Source: Pipra filicauda
Lineage: Eukaryota; Chordata; Aves; Passeriformes; Pipridae
Length of the DNA: 64,000 nucleotides
Direction of reading: 5' to 3'
NCBI RefSeq assembly: GCF_003945595.2
Contig: NW_024104420.1
Span: 4,462,201 to 4,526,200 of the forward strand
The notes under the pieces are model-generated. The model was not told the origin of the DNA. It saw only the letters and a list, made by a program, of their open reading frames with translations, and did no database searches. The translations under genes and the position numbers were made by a program. How positions within the stretch are numbered: the first letter of the stretch is position 1; each line of letters begins with the position of its first letter. Of the stretch, positions 1 to 12,396 are shown piece after piece.

Positions 1-816
1 TTTCAATAAAATCTCCCTTCACAATTGATGAGCATTTAAAGAACTGTATGGTACCAAACAATCACAAAAAAGATAGATTGCTTAAATCCGTTAAATCATG
101 CACAAAGCTTATCATTAAGGCACGTGACCAATTAATCATTTTTGTCTATCTTCTGTTTTATGACATGAATGAATGAAACAAGAACCCAAATACAAGATTT
201 GCAGGTTGAAGTCAAGCATGTATAAATCAGTCTCAGACTTTTTTACTCTTTAGTAAACAGACAGGGTTTTTTTCTGTTTTCAGCACTAGAGAGCTCTGGT
301 TCCACTGACTTATCAAATTCCACAATACGAAATTCACATAATCATATATGAACATACTTAAGTAATTTGCTAGAAATTAGACTACGTATTATCTTGAAAA
401 CATTAGGCAAACAAATGAACTGCAAATTTGGTACTGCTAAAACAAGGACATAATAACAGAAATTCTGATATTCACACTGAACTGTATCTACATAAATCTC
501 TCTAAGGTTTTTCTGCTGACAGAGGAAGTTCAGAAAAATTTAGACCTCTGCCCTCTACAACTGCACAACAATTCCAAAATTAATTACTGGTATGAACCTA
601 AAATGAGATGCTTTTACAGGAGAAAAAGACCCAAAAATGGAAAAGCATGCATGCTACAATAAAAGCTCAGTAAATCTTTAAAGTTAACTGAGATGCTAAC
701 CAAACGAAAACAACTTAAATATTCAGTAAATTAATGCAGAAAACTAGGATGTCACCTTGCAGTTAACAAGTAATACATATTGCTCCCCCTCACATGAAAT
801 ACAATAAAGTCCTTAC

Positions 817-3800
817 CACAATAACATGTGTCACATTAGATAGGGTGCTGTCTCCTGCCATGAGCGTGCGAAGCAGGATGCCGTTAGTGCAAAATGTTAC
901 CAATGTCTTTGGAGAAACCCTATTGAACAGTTCATAAAGATACTTCAGTTTTTTGCACCACTTAAATGCTACTAGCTTTCCACTATTTATTGAAAATTAA
1001 AGGATTGAACCGCTGTTTACCAGAAGTGGAATCACAGTTCTCTCACCAAAGAGTTCATGCATACTCCTTGTTTATAAACTATGCCTGTTCCCAAAAAGTT
1101 CCTAAGGACTCCTAGTGCTCATGCTCCAAAACTTCAGACAAGGGATTAATTGACACGGTGAGATTCAATCTTTCTCTAAATTAATAAGCAAGTGAAACAG
1201 AACCTTGAGAACCCCTCCATGCTGTTTAATTTACTGGAAAATTCAGTGTGGACTGCTTTGGAAAAACAGGTTTCAATTCTTCAGCATATGCTTGGATATA
1301 GTCTTGATATTTGCCTACATGCGGTGGGTTGACCTTGGCTGGATTCCAGGTGCCCACCCAGGCTGCTCTATCACTCTCCTCCTCAGCTGGACAGGGCAGA
1401 GTATACAACAAAAGGCTCATAGGTCAAGATAAGGACAGGGAGAGATCACTCACAATTATCATCACAGGCAAAACAGACTTGACTTGGGGAACTTAGTTTA
1501 CTACCAATTAAATCCATGTGGGAAAATAAGAAATAGAACCAAGTCTTACAACACCTTTCCTCACCCCTCCTTTCTTCCCAGGTTTAACTTCCTACTTTCT
1601 CTACCTCCTACCCCTCAGCAGTGCAGGGGGACAAGGACTCACTGGGAGGATTCATCACAGTCTTCACAAACTACTCCAGCATGGCGTCCCTCCCATGGGG
1701 CGGTGTCCTTCAGGAACAGACTGCTCCAGCATGGGACCCCAACGGGTTCACAAGTCCAGCCAGCAAACATGCCCCAATGCAGACTGCCCTCTCCATGGGG
1801 CCACAGGTTCTGTCAGGAGCCTGCTCCAGCACAGCCCTCCCACAGGGTCACAGGGTCCTTCAGGTAACCACCTCCTCTGGCATGGGGTCCTCCACAGGCT
1901 ACAAGGGAATTTCTCCTCTAGTGCCTGAAGCACCTGCTCCCCTTCCTTCTGCACTGACCTTGGCATCTGCAGACTTGTCTGTCTCACAATAATCACAACC
2001 CTCTCTTTGCACTGCTGTTACTGCTGTGCAGATTTGTTTCCCCCCTTCTTATATATGTTATCCCAGAGGCACAACCACTGTCACCAGTGGCCTCAGCCTT
2101 AGCCAGTGGCTCCTCTTAGAGCCAGCTGGCACCAGCTCTATCAGACATGGGAAGCTTCTTCTCACAGAAGCCACCCCTACAGCCCATTCACTACCAAAAC
2201 CTTGCCACACAAACCCAACACACTGTAACTGACTGAGTCACAAAGAAGTCAGCTGAACCTTTTCAAATGCTTTCATTTTTCAGGAATTTAAAAATCTTAA
2301 AAGTACATACTACCTCTTGCAGAGTTAGCTGTGCAAGTGAAAACTGCAATTGTCACTACTTTCTCCAGCACTGCCACTTAAGTAGTGAAAATTTCCAGAA
2401 AAGAAGGAAGATATAAGCTCACTAGGTACTATAGGTATATTTCTTCCCAAGTTTGGAATTCATCCCTCACTTCAAAAATCCTTTTACATATTAAATTCAA
2501 GGAACTCATACAAGATAGAAATGCTTTACTTTATCCATCTCTACTCCTTTCTTCTTCACTAGCCTTCTATAAATCAAGAATTCTGTGCTACTATAACCAC
2601 TTCCACCCAATATCTTTTTTGGCAGGTGGAAACATTGTCATCTCTCCCTTTTGCTTTTTCTCCAGTGAACTTCTTGATTCGTCTTAAGCAGAGTCTTCTG
2701 CACCAGTTCCAGTAATTCTTCCATCTGACCTACACTTTATTCTTCTTCAGAGAGCATAATTCTTCCACACATTAGTCATCACCTTATTTGCAATTCATCT
2801 TTACTAGCTCTTTTAATCTCTTAATAGCCTTATGAGCTTTTGTATGACATTCAAATTCTTCTTTAACTTGGCTTTGCTGTTTAAATGCATTCATTAGCTA
2901 TGTATCTTTATCCATACAAGCAACATAACCAGCTATACTTTTTGCCATCTTCTTCTCACTCATATGCCACCTAATGTCCATTCCTGAAAATCCCACTATC
3001 TACACAATTCAAAAACTTTAGCAACCACACACAATCTTCAGATTTACATCCATTTCTTCTCTGCTTTAGGATCAAATTCTTCAGGTCATCTAAAAATCTC
3101 TACTTTCATAGCACTTAATGTTTGAAATAAAAAAGCTGAAACAGAGTAAATTTAACCCAAAATAAATTGGTAAATAATGCTCAACTTCATAATTCACTTT
3201 CCAGTTTTGCTGTTGACCCTTTAACGTGCCCTATCAAGTCTCACCATGTAGCATTTGTTACAACATGCTGGTCTTCCTACCTATCTTCAAAGTTTGCAGA
3301 ACTTTTGGATTGACAAATGTCAGAAGTAGGGAATAAAAAATAAAAGGGGGCAAGTGTAGACCTAATTTGAAAATATGACAAGGATTTTCACACACATCCT
3401 CCCTAGAAGACATCAAGAGAAATCACTTGCAGTTCCATTCTATAAAACAACTTACTACATGAAGCTCTAAAATATCAGAAGAAAACTGTCGTTTTCACTC
3501 TTAAATATTCATTACCCAAAATAACATATCCTACCTATACTTTACCCATGGGGATTTTACTGGGCTGTATCCCGAACATACTATAGTTTAAATCTACACA
3601 AGACTCAAGACACCAACACAAGATCAACTGACTTTAAAAAATATCATTATTACCTGCTTTCTAATCGGATCTGATAACCAATGGTCTGGCCAATCTTTTC
3701 TCTTCTTTCTGCTGCCACTCTTTCAGCCACAGCAAGTGCTGCCAAACGTCTTGGCTGAGTGCAAAATATACGACAGGGAGTTCCAGTTTTGTAACAGTCG

Positions 3801-4686
3801 TCAAGAATAAACTGAGGGATCTGTAAAGAAGTGGTTCAAATTTACTTTTTAGTTTGATAAAGTCATAGCTTTTTTACCATGGTGAGACAACTTAACTGCA
3901 TCTTAATATTACATAGGTTGCAAAAGGCCTCACAAAAGGATTATCACCGCAAAAGTACTTGAAGTGGCAGAAAGGCCAAAAAAATAAATTTTTGCTGTTA
4001 AGTCTAATCTGTTTTAAAAAAACAAAACAAAAAACACAAGCAAACAAACAAAACTCAAACAAACAAAAACACCCTGAAGCTTCTCTCTCCTGTCTCTCAG
4101 AAAGATATAAAAAAAGCTGTGTAGGTAATCTTTCATTTTAATATGATAATATTCTACTCTAGATACTTAGAACAGAACTAGCTTTGAAAGGAAAAAGGCT
4201 GTACAAAATCATAGCTACCTTCCCTTCGATATTCTGTGATTATTTTAATAAAAAACTCATATCTATGAGAAAATTGTGCAGAACCATTTATGGTGTTAGT
4301 ATGTAACTGTTGGCTTAGTTTTTAAAAAGTAGGAAAGTTAACTGAAACACAAGACTTTCAACCTTACAGGAAAACAAAAGCCTTAAAACTAGAGTAAAGA
4401 AATCCCTTATTACAGAAACATTAAAAATCTAGCATTACATTTTAATAAATACTGTTATCTCTTTTTATTTCATTAAAGAAACATACTTGAGTAGTTTTTC
4501 CTGATCCTGTTTCTCCTACAATCAAAACAACTTTATTGTCCTTTATTATTTTGACAATTTCTTCCTGTTTTTCAAAAACTGGTAGTGATTGCCTGAAGGA
4601 ATCAAAGTCAGATTCTCCTCTTTTCACTGGAACCTGGGGTATACCATCATTGAGTCGTCCACTTGTCTTAATCACTTCTCTGCTTT
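817..4686 (-). CDS. YTHDC2: YTHDC2 exons 4-6: start of DEAH helicase core
   Basis: Exon 4 (4487-4686) contains the Walker A motif GETGSGKT at residues 214-221. Exon 5 (3654-3820) carries [20 protein letters not shown] (motif Ia) and [13 protein letters not shown]. Exon 6 (817-919) carries [16 protein letters not shown] and ends in HVIV. The DEAH-type motif II would be encoded at the start of the next exon, left of the window. This is the RecA1 lobe that binds ATP. Confidence 0.9.
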
Positions 4687-7600
4687 CTGTGAAGAGAAGT
4701 CAAAAAATTACTTACACAGATACAAAGGAAAATCATTAAAACACTGCTTAAAAACTGTACTTGAAAAATTAACATTCCTAACTTTGTGTGCATCCCTGTA
4801 GATAAAGTGACAAACCCATCACATATTCAAAAATCATATTTGCAATAACACATCCTGTAATGGTACTTAAAATAAATATTTTTCAAAGGAATTTTTACTT
4901 TCATACATATTTTGAACAAAACCGGACTATTCCAATACATTTCTGAAAGTCAAAAATGAAGAGCTAAAAGAAAAATAGAAACTAAACCACATTGCCTTGG
5001 CCTTTGTAGCTGCTTACACATTCATATCTGCACAGCTTGCCATGAAATATCCACCATACAGTTAAACATTTAAATTATTCCAAAGTGACAAGCACGTCTT
5101 CTAACAAAAGGATAACTTTATTGTGATTCACATGCCTTCTTTCACATCCTCACTGGTCTTTTAAGACCTCCTTTCTGTCAGTCTTGCATAACCTAATATT
5201 CCAGTCCATAAGACTTGTGTTAACACATACCAATTGAACCATGCTGTATCTAGAGCCCTGGACCCACACAGCAGTGTGATGTATTAGAAAGCAAGGCATA
5301 AACAGCCAAAAAAAACCTGCTAGTCTTCTGAGGAGGCTACTTCAAATTCAGTACTGTAAATGCTATTCTATAATTCTGTAATAATTATTTTCCAGAAGAA
5401 TTAGAAGCTCACTGTAAACTCAATTATACATATTTAGTGTGATTAACAGATTGACTTATTAAATTACAAGCATTCTCTTACCAAGACAGAAATGGACTAA
5501 CAGATTAAAAGAGCCAAGGACCATTCTGGAGAAGAAAGATAAATTTTACACTATTCATTAATTTATGCCTTACATTCCTAAGGAAGTGCTTTTCAGTACT
5601 TTTATTATAGTTTCACTCTGTTCATTAAACAATTCTATTAAACAAATTAAACAACTGAAAAGGAAAACTAGCAAAGGAAGCACTTAAAGCATGAACATCA
5701 TGAATCAGAAATACCTGATGAAACAAGCCATACTGGTATGTTTTCTGTTCACCACACTCATTTGTGTGTAGAAATACACCATACCTCTTACCTTCTCTTC
5801 CAGAGAAGAGCAACGAGGCTGGTGAAGGGACTTGAGCACAAGTCCTATGAGGAGAGGCTGAGGGAGCTGGGGTTGTTTAGTCTGGAGAAGAGAAGGCTTA
5901 GAGGCGACCTCATCACTCTCTTCAACTACCTGAAGGGAGGTTATAGCCAGGTGGGGGTTGATCTCTTCTCCCAGGCAACCAACAATAGGACAAGGGGACA
6001 TGGGCTCAAGCTCTGCCAGGGGAGGTTTAGGTTAGATGCTAGGAAGAAATTCTTTACAGAGAGGGTTATCAGGCATTGGAACGGCCTACCCAGAGAGGTG
6101 GTGGATTCACCATCCCTGGAGGTTTTTAAAAAGAGATTGGACGTGGCCCTTAGTGCCATGATACAGTAATTGGAGTTGGATCAGGGGTTGGACTTGATGA
6201 TCTTGGAGGTCTTTTCCAACCCGATCTATTCTATGATTCTATGATCTGTGTTAAAGAAACAATGTTATTAAAAGCATTGTTTAAAAAACTCCAATATTAT
6301 ATTATAAGTTATATACATATATGATATCCAGCAAACTCTTATATACCCTAGAAATCAAGAAGTTTAGGTAATAGCCTCTTAGAGACCAAATCTATTTTAG
6401 AAGATGACAAAACAAAACACAAAGTTCTTATTTTATCAAGAACACCGATTTCAAAAGGTAGAAAAGCCAGTCTCATCTTCTCATAAGGATGTTCTTACAC
6501 AGAGTCACATTAACACTTGTTATTTCAATCTCACCTCATGGAACTTGCAGGAACCCACATTTCAGAAACGTACTTCTAAAAAATTTGGCTGGAACTGGCT
6601 CAAAGATTCAAAACTAACTCGACACAAGGGAGACACTGCAATGTGAGTGACATGACTGCCTGAGCTCCTCAAGACACCAGTTTTAAAAGACCCTATAATT
6701 AAAAGTCAAGAAAATTAATGGGATTGTTTGGAGGGAAGGGTGTCAGGTAGGGCAGGAGAGGAAACAGAATACAGAGGGGTGTGTTTTGTGGTTGGATTGT
6801 ACATTGTTTTGACAAGTAGTGTTGATTGACAAGTCCATATCAGAAGACACACTGAACATACCAGATTCAACAGCACATGCACTCCCTCGCTCTGTCTTCG
6901 GCAGAAGTTCTGTTCGTTCTTTATTTGTGACAGGGAAATTCCGAATTAAAGTACAAACAGCATGTTTTGTAACAGGAGTCAAGGCACAAGTCATTACTGC
7001 ACGTTTTAGTTCTGATCCATCCTTCTTCCTTACAGTTAGGTATCGATTTGCCCCTTTTCTGGGGAAAACAAAAAAGGCATTTTAGGAATAAGCAAACTAG
7101 TTACCCAAATGTAACAATCTTTGATCATAATTTTTTCAAGATAGTTGTCAATTTTTTTTCAAATATAATGTTATAACTAGAAACTTCCAAATTATGCCCT
7201 AAGTAGCATAACGCACACCAAAGTAACAGCAACATCCCCAATATCCACTACCAAAGGCACACTGTTCACACGAGATAGTGCAGCAGACACTGCAGACTTC
7301 AGATCACTATGCTCAGCACAACCTTACAATTAGGCCTCTGTAATGTGACATTCTTCTGCTGTCTTTGGTTAAAGGTCCATTACTGCATTTGCCTCCCAAA
7401 ATACAGGCAGCTCTATCAATCAATACTGAGAGTTACTACACAAAACTAATTTCTAGACTAACTTAAGAGATCTAGAGGTTAAAAATCAACAAATAGGCAA
7501 AGCAGGCAAACAAGGTGCCTGCTAGTGACATTCCAAGCCTTAACAAAATCCAGTAAAACAAATTAAGATTCCCAGTATGTTCATTATCAAAAATCTTCTA

Positions 7601-9128
7601 TTTAGAAATAGTGCCATAACATTTAATTGTATCACTGCATTTGTCCTCAGACTGAACTCGGACACAGAAATGTAAAGAGTAGTTGTAAACAAATTTGAAA
7701 CGGAACCATCTTGTGCCTGGGCTACAATGACATAATAACCCTTTGAAAATGACTTCTCAGGGTAAGAACAGAAGGTCACACTAAGAGCCCAGCGCCCCGT
7801 TCCTGTCAGAAGCAGAAGAGTGGTGCAGGTACCCAGGTGCTGGCCCAGGCAGACTCTGTGAGGAGAGGCACAGCCACTCTAGCAGACTCAGTTTCTGTCC
7901 TCTTTACATCCTCACTTTAAGTATTTATACACACTGATGAGATCCCCCTGAGCCTTGTCTTCTCCAGGCTGAACAGTCTCTCTCACCCCTTCCTAAAAGG
8001 GGACATGCTCCAGTTCTTTCATCACGTTGTTGGTCCCTCATGGAACTCTCCCCCATCTAGGTCTCTGTCCTCCTGGTGATCCCAGTACCGGACACAGCAC
8101 TCCAGGTGTAGCCTAATCAGTGCTGAGTAGCGGGCAAGGATGACCTCCCTCCACCTGCTGGCAACACTCCAACCCTCTTCTGCACTTCCCAATAGAGGCA
8201 CTCTTTTGGACCTGCTGCTTGAAGTTACATTTCATCTGTCAAGGTGTGAGATTCTATGCAAAGCCTTTGAACATACAGGAGTCCATGAAAAAAACCAAAA
8301 GGAAGAACACATCTTGGAGAGAAGTCTTTTTTATGGACATGGAGTCCACAGGAGCAAGCTACCTCAAACTAGTATGTCACAAGGTTTTTTTAAGCAGACA
8401 TCAGGTGCTAAATTTTATGTCTACGTTATAAAGGTTTTATTTTTTTCTAGTACTATTCCCTGGAACAGCTCAAGATATCCTAGAAGTACAGATCGTTTTC
8501 ATGTTAGCAATGAAATTCCATAAATTCGCACCAAAAAGAGAAAATAATACATAGAAATCAGAGTCCAACTTACCCTTTACTTTTAGATATCAGTCCAAGA
8601 GACTGACAGAGCCGGTGAACAAACGCTCTTTCAGTACTAGTGAAAGAAGAGGGAAATTCCATTTCTAGAAAGATAATTTTAAAAAAGTAACAGCGCAGGA
8701 GGCAGTACTCTTGACATATTACCTCGATCCTACGAGGGTTTATCAATCCCCGAACCCACCACGCTCCCCCAGCACACCGGGACTGGCTGCCCCTGCACGC
8801 CCCTAAGGGGTCCCGGCGGCGCCGCCGCCCCGCTCGGGCAGGTCAGGGCCCGGCAGACGCCGCTCCCGGGGAGGAGCCCGCGGGCTCCGGTGTCCGCCGG
8901 CCCCGCTCCGGCCTCACCACTCCCCGGGGCCGGGCCGCCGCACACACCTGTGTCCTCTCCGTAGCGGAACCGCTCCAGAGCGAGGTTCACCGCGATCTCC
9001 ACCTCCTCGTCCACGCGGACATCCCTCAGACCTTTGCCGCCTCGGACGCGGGCCGCCGCCGCGGCGGTGCCCGAGCCCCCCGCGCCCCTGCCGGGCTGCC
9101 TGGGCGGGACGTGCCTGGGCCGCGACAT
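817..9128 (-). CDS. YTHDC2: YTHDC2 (RNA helicase), 5' portion, coding exons 1-6
   Basis: YTHDC2 is a 3'-to-5' RNA helicase that reads m6A through a C-terminal YTH domain and is needed for the switch to meiosis in germ cells. Six coding exons join in one frame of 313 codons: 8948-9128, 8574-8664, 6862-7058, 4487-4686, 3654-3820 and 817-919. All have GT/AG borders and matching phases. Visible parts are a Gly/Ala-rich start (residues 1-35), an R3H domain whose R-x3-H is R73/H77, and helicase motif I GETGSGKT (residues 214-221). Motif Ia (TQPRRLAA) lies in exon 5. The last exon in view ends with HVIV, just before the DEAH box. The rest of the helicase, the ankyrin repeats and the YTH domain lie beyond the left edge. 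The start codon is at the first in-frame ATG, inside a CpG island. No damage is seen. Confidence 0.93.
1320..2235. mobile_element. LTR-like avian ERV fragment in YTHDC2 intron
   Basis: The sequence from GGTTGACCTTGGCTGG near 1326 through the phrase GACAGGGAGAGATCACTCAC near 1434, followed by a CT-rich half with repeated CTCCAGCATGG-type phrases, is of the kind seen in avian ERVL-class LTRs. It lies inside the intron after exon 6's acceptor side. The borders are soft and no target-site duplication was found. The assignment rests on recognition only. Confidence 0.5.
2236..3653. other. YTHDC2 intron 5, AT-rich, no gene seen
   Basis: This is intronic sequence between exons 5 and 6. It is AT-rich with many short stops in all frames. 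I see no exon, RNA gene or clear repeat in it. Confidence 0.6.
5800..6246 (+). mobile_element. CR1 LINE 3' fragment
   Basis: This is a 5'-truncated CR1 retroposon. It begins in the phrase AGAAGAGCAACGAGGCTGGT and translates in part (5798-6169) to the C-terminal end of the CR1 reverse-transcriptase ORF, including [20 protein letters not shown]. It ends with the CR1 hallmark ATTCTATGATTCTATGAT at about 6228-6245. It sits in YTHDC2 intron 3, opposite to the gene. The ORF carries no start and is not functional. Confidence 0.92.
6862..9128 (-). CDS. YTHDC2: YTHDC2 exons 1-3: N-terminus and R3H domain
   Basis: Exon 1 (8948-9128) encodes the low-complexity N-terminus and the helix [19 protein letters not shown]. 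Exon 2 (8574-8664) carries the R-x3-H motif (RAFVH) that names the R3H single-strand nucleic-acid-binding fold. Exon 3 (6862-7058) completes the fold and leads into the conserved stretch [18 protein letters not shown] before the helicase core. Splice phases are 1, 2 and 1 in order. The intron between exons 2 and 3 holds an antisense CR1 piece. Confidence 0.9.
7905..8240 (-). mobile_element. CR1 LINE fragment (antisense)
   Basis: Plus-strand phrases such as CTTCTCCAGGCTGAACAG, CACTCCAGGTGTAGCCTAA and GTGCTGAGTAG are the reverse complement of the CR1 ORF2 3' region. The copy is diverged and truncated at both ends, and lies in YTHDC2 intron 2. No terminal octamer repeat is seen at either edge. 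Confidence 0.75.
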
Positions 9129-9380
9129 GGCTCCGCGGCGGGCAGGGGGCTCCGCGGCGGGCAGGGGGCTCCGCGGCGGGCAGGGGGCTCCGCGGCGGGC
9201 AGGGGGCTCAGCGCACCCCCCGTGAGCGCAGCGCCGCCGGCGCAGCAGCGGGCCCGGCCGGCGCGGGCCGTGACGCGCTGCTCAGGGCCCGGCAGGGAGG
9301 GGAGGGCGGAGCCGCCCCCTGCGCTGGCAGCGGGCGGTGCCGAGACCCGGCGGTGGTGTCTGCGAAGGGCGCAGCCGCAT
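8750..9380. promoter_or_regulatory. CpG island / promoter region of YTHDC2
   Basis: The stretch is very GC-rich and dense in CpG, in sharp contrast with the AT-rich DNA on both sides. It covers YTHDC2 exon 1 and its upstream flank on the minus strand, as expected for a housekeeping or germline CpG-island promoter. No TATA box is seen. The upstream edge fades into AT-rich sequence near 9380. No coding start pointing the other way is supported, so use as a bidirectional promoter is unproven. Confidence 0.8.
9131..9206. repeat. 19-bp GC-rich tandem repeat (4 units) in YTHDC2 5' leader
   Basis: Four head-to-tail copies of a 19-bp unit (CTCCGCGGCGGGCAGGGGG on the plus strand) run from 9131 to 9206 with no interruption. 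They lie just upstream of the YTHDC2 ATG, which occupies 9126-9128 on the minus strand, so they are probably transcribed as 5' leader. Perfect units suggest recent slippage and a likely variable repeat. Confidence 0.9.
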
Positions 9381-11744
9381 GATAAAGGAAAGGAAATGAC
9401 TCTTAAAAGTGTGTACCGTTGGAGTGGTGCTAGGCAATAGTATCGCAGTCGGCCGTAACTAAAGAAGTAGCACTGATACCTGTCAGGTCAGGAATTATGC
9501 GATTTAATTGAATGACGGTATATGTAGGGTAACATCATCGCAGTCCTCAGCGTTGTTGTTTTGAATGTTTTACAGAATCACATAGTCATCAAGATTTTCC
9601 TTCTCTTTCTCCCCGTTCCATCTTTATTTCTTCCTCTCTTGTTTTGTCGTGACAAGGCGCAGCTATCATATTCTACCCCTTGCTCTGTACCAAAGTCTGT
9701 GCTGAGGACTAGGAGCTTGTTGAAGTTAGTTGTAAAAGTTGAGAGCTTGTTAATCAACACTTCTACGATTATAGAGTGGTCTAGTTGCCAGAATTAAGGC
9801 AATTGTATAATAAAAGGATAGGAGTTCCCTGATACATGGACTGGTATCTTTGTTCAGCCCGATGAGAATTTACAATGAACATTACATCCCCAGCCAAATG
9901 GGTCGCAGTGTGGTCGGACAGGGAAGTTTCCTTAAGAGTTTGGCAATCCAAATGGGACCCTAGCCCACCACTGTCAGAGCCCTTTTCCAAACATCCAAAC
10001 TAGCAAAAAGGGAACAGCCAAACTGTGTGAGTTCACCTGGGACCTTTGGAGCAGGGAAGATTCAAAGGATGAGTGTTAAAATTCTCAGAGCATATTCAAT
10101 ATAAATCATAAGAATCTCAAATTATTACTATTAAATTTCTCAGATTATTTTAGTCTCTCTGTTGCTGCAGCATTTTTTACATAGTTGGTGAAATTACTGT
10201 AGTGGGTCAAGTATGGGTGAGCAGCCTGATCAGCGAAAGGCACACATAAAAGGGAGTTTTTAGGGTCTCTCCCAAGTCGCACAAGGGACTGAGGTAGCTC
10301 GTAAGGCGTGCAGAGGACTGGGGTCCCCTGTAAAACATGCAGGGAGCTTGGAGTCGCTCATAAAGCATGCAGGGGCTCATAAGGCGTGCAAGGGGACTTC
10401 AAATTTAGAGTCTGCTGTTGAACATCGGTCAGTCAGTCCTAAGCACCAGGAAAGCGCTGTTCCGAATGGATGGTTCATGATCTCTGATGGTCTTCACTGA
10501 TTGGAGTGGGGAGATTGGTTCAGATCCCCAAATCTGGAGTGGCAGAGATGGGTGGTGCGTGGCACCTAGTCTGCTGATGTAACCCATCCCAGAGAAACCA
10601 TCACGAGCTCTGGGGAGAACTCCACCGGTGCACAGTAGGCTCTCACCAGCCCGTGGCCATCCGGGGGAGGGGGAAATTCTGCAGCAGGCTGTACCCGTAT
10701 CCACAGCAGGTCTCCAAGGTGAACAGCCCATCTCTCAGCATTGCATTGCAAACACTGGGGGATGATTTGAGGGATTAACTGAACCTCAGGATAGCAAGAA
10801 AAGATTGATAGGAGAGTTGCTTAAGCATTTAGAAAGATATAGATGTGCTATATCATGTGTGATAGGCAGTGTTTTAGTGTGTGGTGATTCCTTCAAGACA
10901 GTCTAAGTTTTCTTTGCAACTAATAGGCAATTGGTGAACAGATGGATCATGTCCCTAGAAAGCACAAACACCCACTGAAAGAATTGTTCGCTCTGGGTTG
11001 CTGCTGTGTGCACATGGAATCTCTTCAAAAAGAGGGAACCACGAAGATCTGCATGTAGAGGCACACCATGTGCTATTTGTAACTACTTGAATTGATTGTT
11101 TTGGTGTAAATTGGAAATACCATGCCTGGAGGAGGTTCTCTAGAAGACATATGTCAGCTGAAACACTGCTTTATTTTTTGTATGTATATGAGATTCTTGT
11201 GGACTACTACTTGCTTGTAATGATGGTAATTTTGTGTATATTTTTAAAAAATTATAAAAGCACATTTTTCTACGTATGCATTTATTTCGGTATCAGCTCT
11301 TGTACAATCGGTTCATGTAGGTGATTTCTCATTAGCAAATTGTGATGAGAATGCTTGTATACTAGATGTATTGCACTAGCAAAAAGGGAACAGCATGCAT
11401 CTCCATCCAAACTTCAGCTGTGTCAAAAGGAAAGATAAATATTTGGCTGTATTTTGGGGAAGGGGCAATGAGTGATAGATCCAGAAAAAACAGAGGCCAT
11501 AATTAAACTCCCACGTCTGGTTTTCTTGGAGCTATGGGATTCCCAGTTAGGAGAAATGGCTAAGTCTCTGACTGAGGCAACTGAGAACTAGGAGCCAGAA
11601 AATAGCTAGTGGAGAGGTACTGTAGAAATTCGGACCTGATGAGAGATCTCTTGCAACCAGATCCAGTTGCAGCAGGGGCACCAAGTCAATTGAACCAGAC
11701 AGGGGTGCTCATTTTACAGCAAATATAATCAATCAACTGAATAT
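9381..11744. other. Intergenic region between YTHDC2 and the MROH-like gene
   Basis: No exon or RNA gene is supported here. It holds an imperfect tandem repeat at 10265-10400 (variants of CTCATAAGGCGTGCAGGGG) and two perfect copies of a 20-bp sequence at 9999-10018 and 11375-11394. All ORFs are short and lack family features. Confidence 0.6.
10265..10400. repeat. Imperfect tandem repeat
   Basis: Related phrases follow each other: GCTCGTAAGGCGTGCAGAGG, CCTGTAAAACATGCAGGGAG, GCTCATAAAGCATGCAGGGG and GCTCATAAGGCGTGCAAGGG. The unit is roughly 17-40 bp with gaps. No function is apparent. Confidence 0.6.
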
Positions 11745-11747
11745 GTC

Positions 11748-11886
11748 ATTAAGAGATCAGTTGGTTTGAAGATGGTGCTAATAACACCAAGTTTGCAGGT
11801 TCGATCCCCATATGGGTCATTCATTTAAGAGTTGAACTTGAGGACCTTGTAGGTCCCTTCCAACTCAGCGTGTTCTGTGTGTGAAC
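11748..11886 (+). mobile_element. tRNA-Ile-derived SINE with CR1-like tail (TguSINE1-like)
   Basis: The left part matches tRNA-Ile: GGTGCTAATAACACCAAG covers the anticodon arm with AAT, and GGTTCGATCCCCATATGGG is the T arm with the Pol III B box (GGTTCGATCC). The right part (GAGGACCTTGTAGGTCCCTTCCAACTCAGCGTGTTCTGTGTGTG) is a CR1-type 3' tail. A tRNA-Ile head plus a CR1 tail is the design of the passerine SINE TguSINE1, mobilised by CR1 enzymes. The 5' acceptor stem and the A box are decayed, so this is a SINE and not a working tRNA gene. Confidence 0.85.
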
Positions 11887-12396
11887 TTATACCCCAGTTA
11901 AGACCAGCTTGTTGGATGGAGATGAATACTTGTCCCAGTACATTGACAAGTAGTGAATGATGAGTAACAGACTTTTGAGAATCCTGTGTGATTTTATATT
12001 GATAATCATTTCTGCCCTTAATTGTGTTAAGTTTGTTACTTGTTATAATGTTGTATGTTAGGGCAGTGGTTAAGTGCCTTGAAACTTTCCTTTTGTCCCT
12101 TTCAATGTATTAGCTGGTATGCTCAATTAAAACAAAGTTAGGACTGTTGAGGAGTACATTCAGTGCAGATAGGTCAGTGTGCAGCTGCAGTGCAAGCTGC
12201 AAATTGGGCTCTGGATAGCAGGAGCCTGAGATAAAAGGTCCTGAACTAGTGCTGATATTTGCATAAAAGAACTTTCCTTAAAAGACATAAAGAAAAATGG
12301 TCTTAGAGAAGAGTTGTCCTGTGGGTCAGGAGAGGCCAGAAGCCACCTAGTATTTCCTGCACACTCAGGTGGCCCCAGCAGACAGAGCTCCCAGGA
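11887..12396. other. Downstream flank of the MROH-like gene
   Basis: This lies 3' of the MROH-like stop codon on the minus strand and is the expected place for its 3' UTR. I see no clear AATAAA on the minus strand close to the stop, so the poly(A) site is not assigned. No repeat or exon is recognised. Confidence 0.5.

Noticed and set aside
8730..9225. Extra frames in the CpG island (for example plus 9034-9225)
   Set aside because: GC-rich sequence rarely has stops; the frames are made of the 19-bp repeat and lack homology.
11748..11830. Possible tRNA-Ile gene
   Set aside because: The acceptor stem and A box are decayed and a CR1 tail follows, so it is a SINE.
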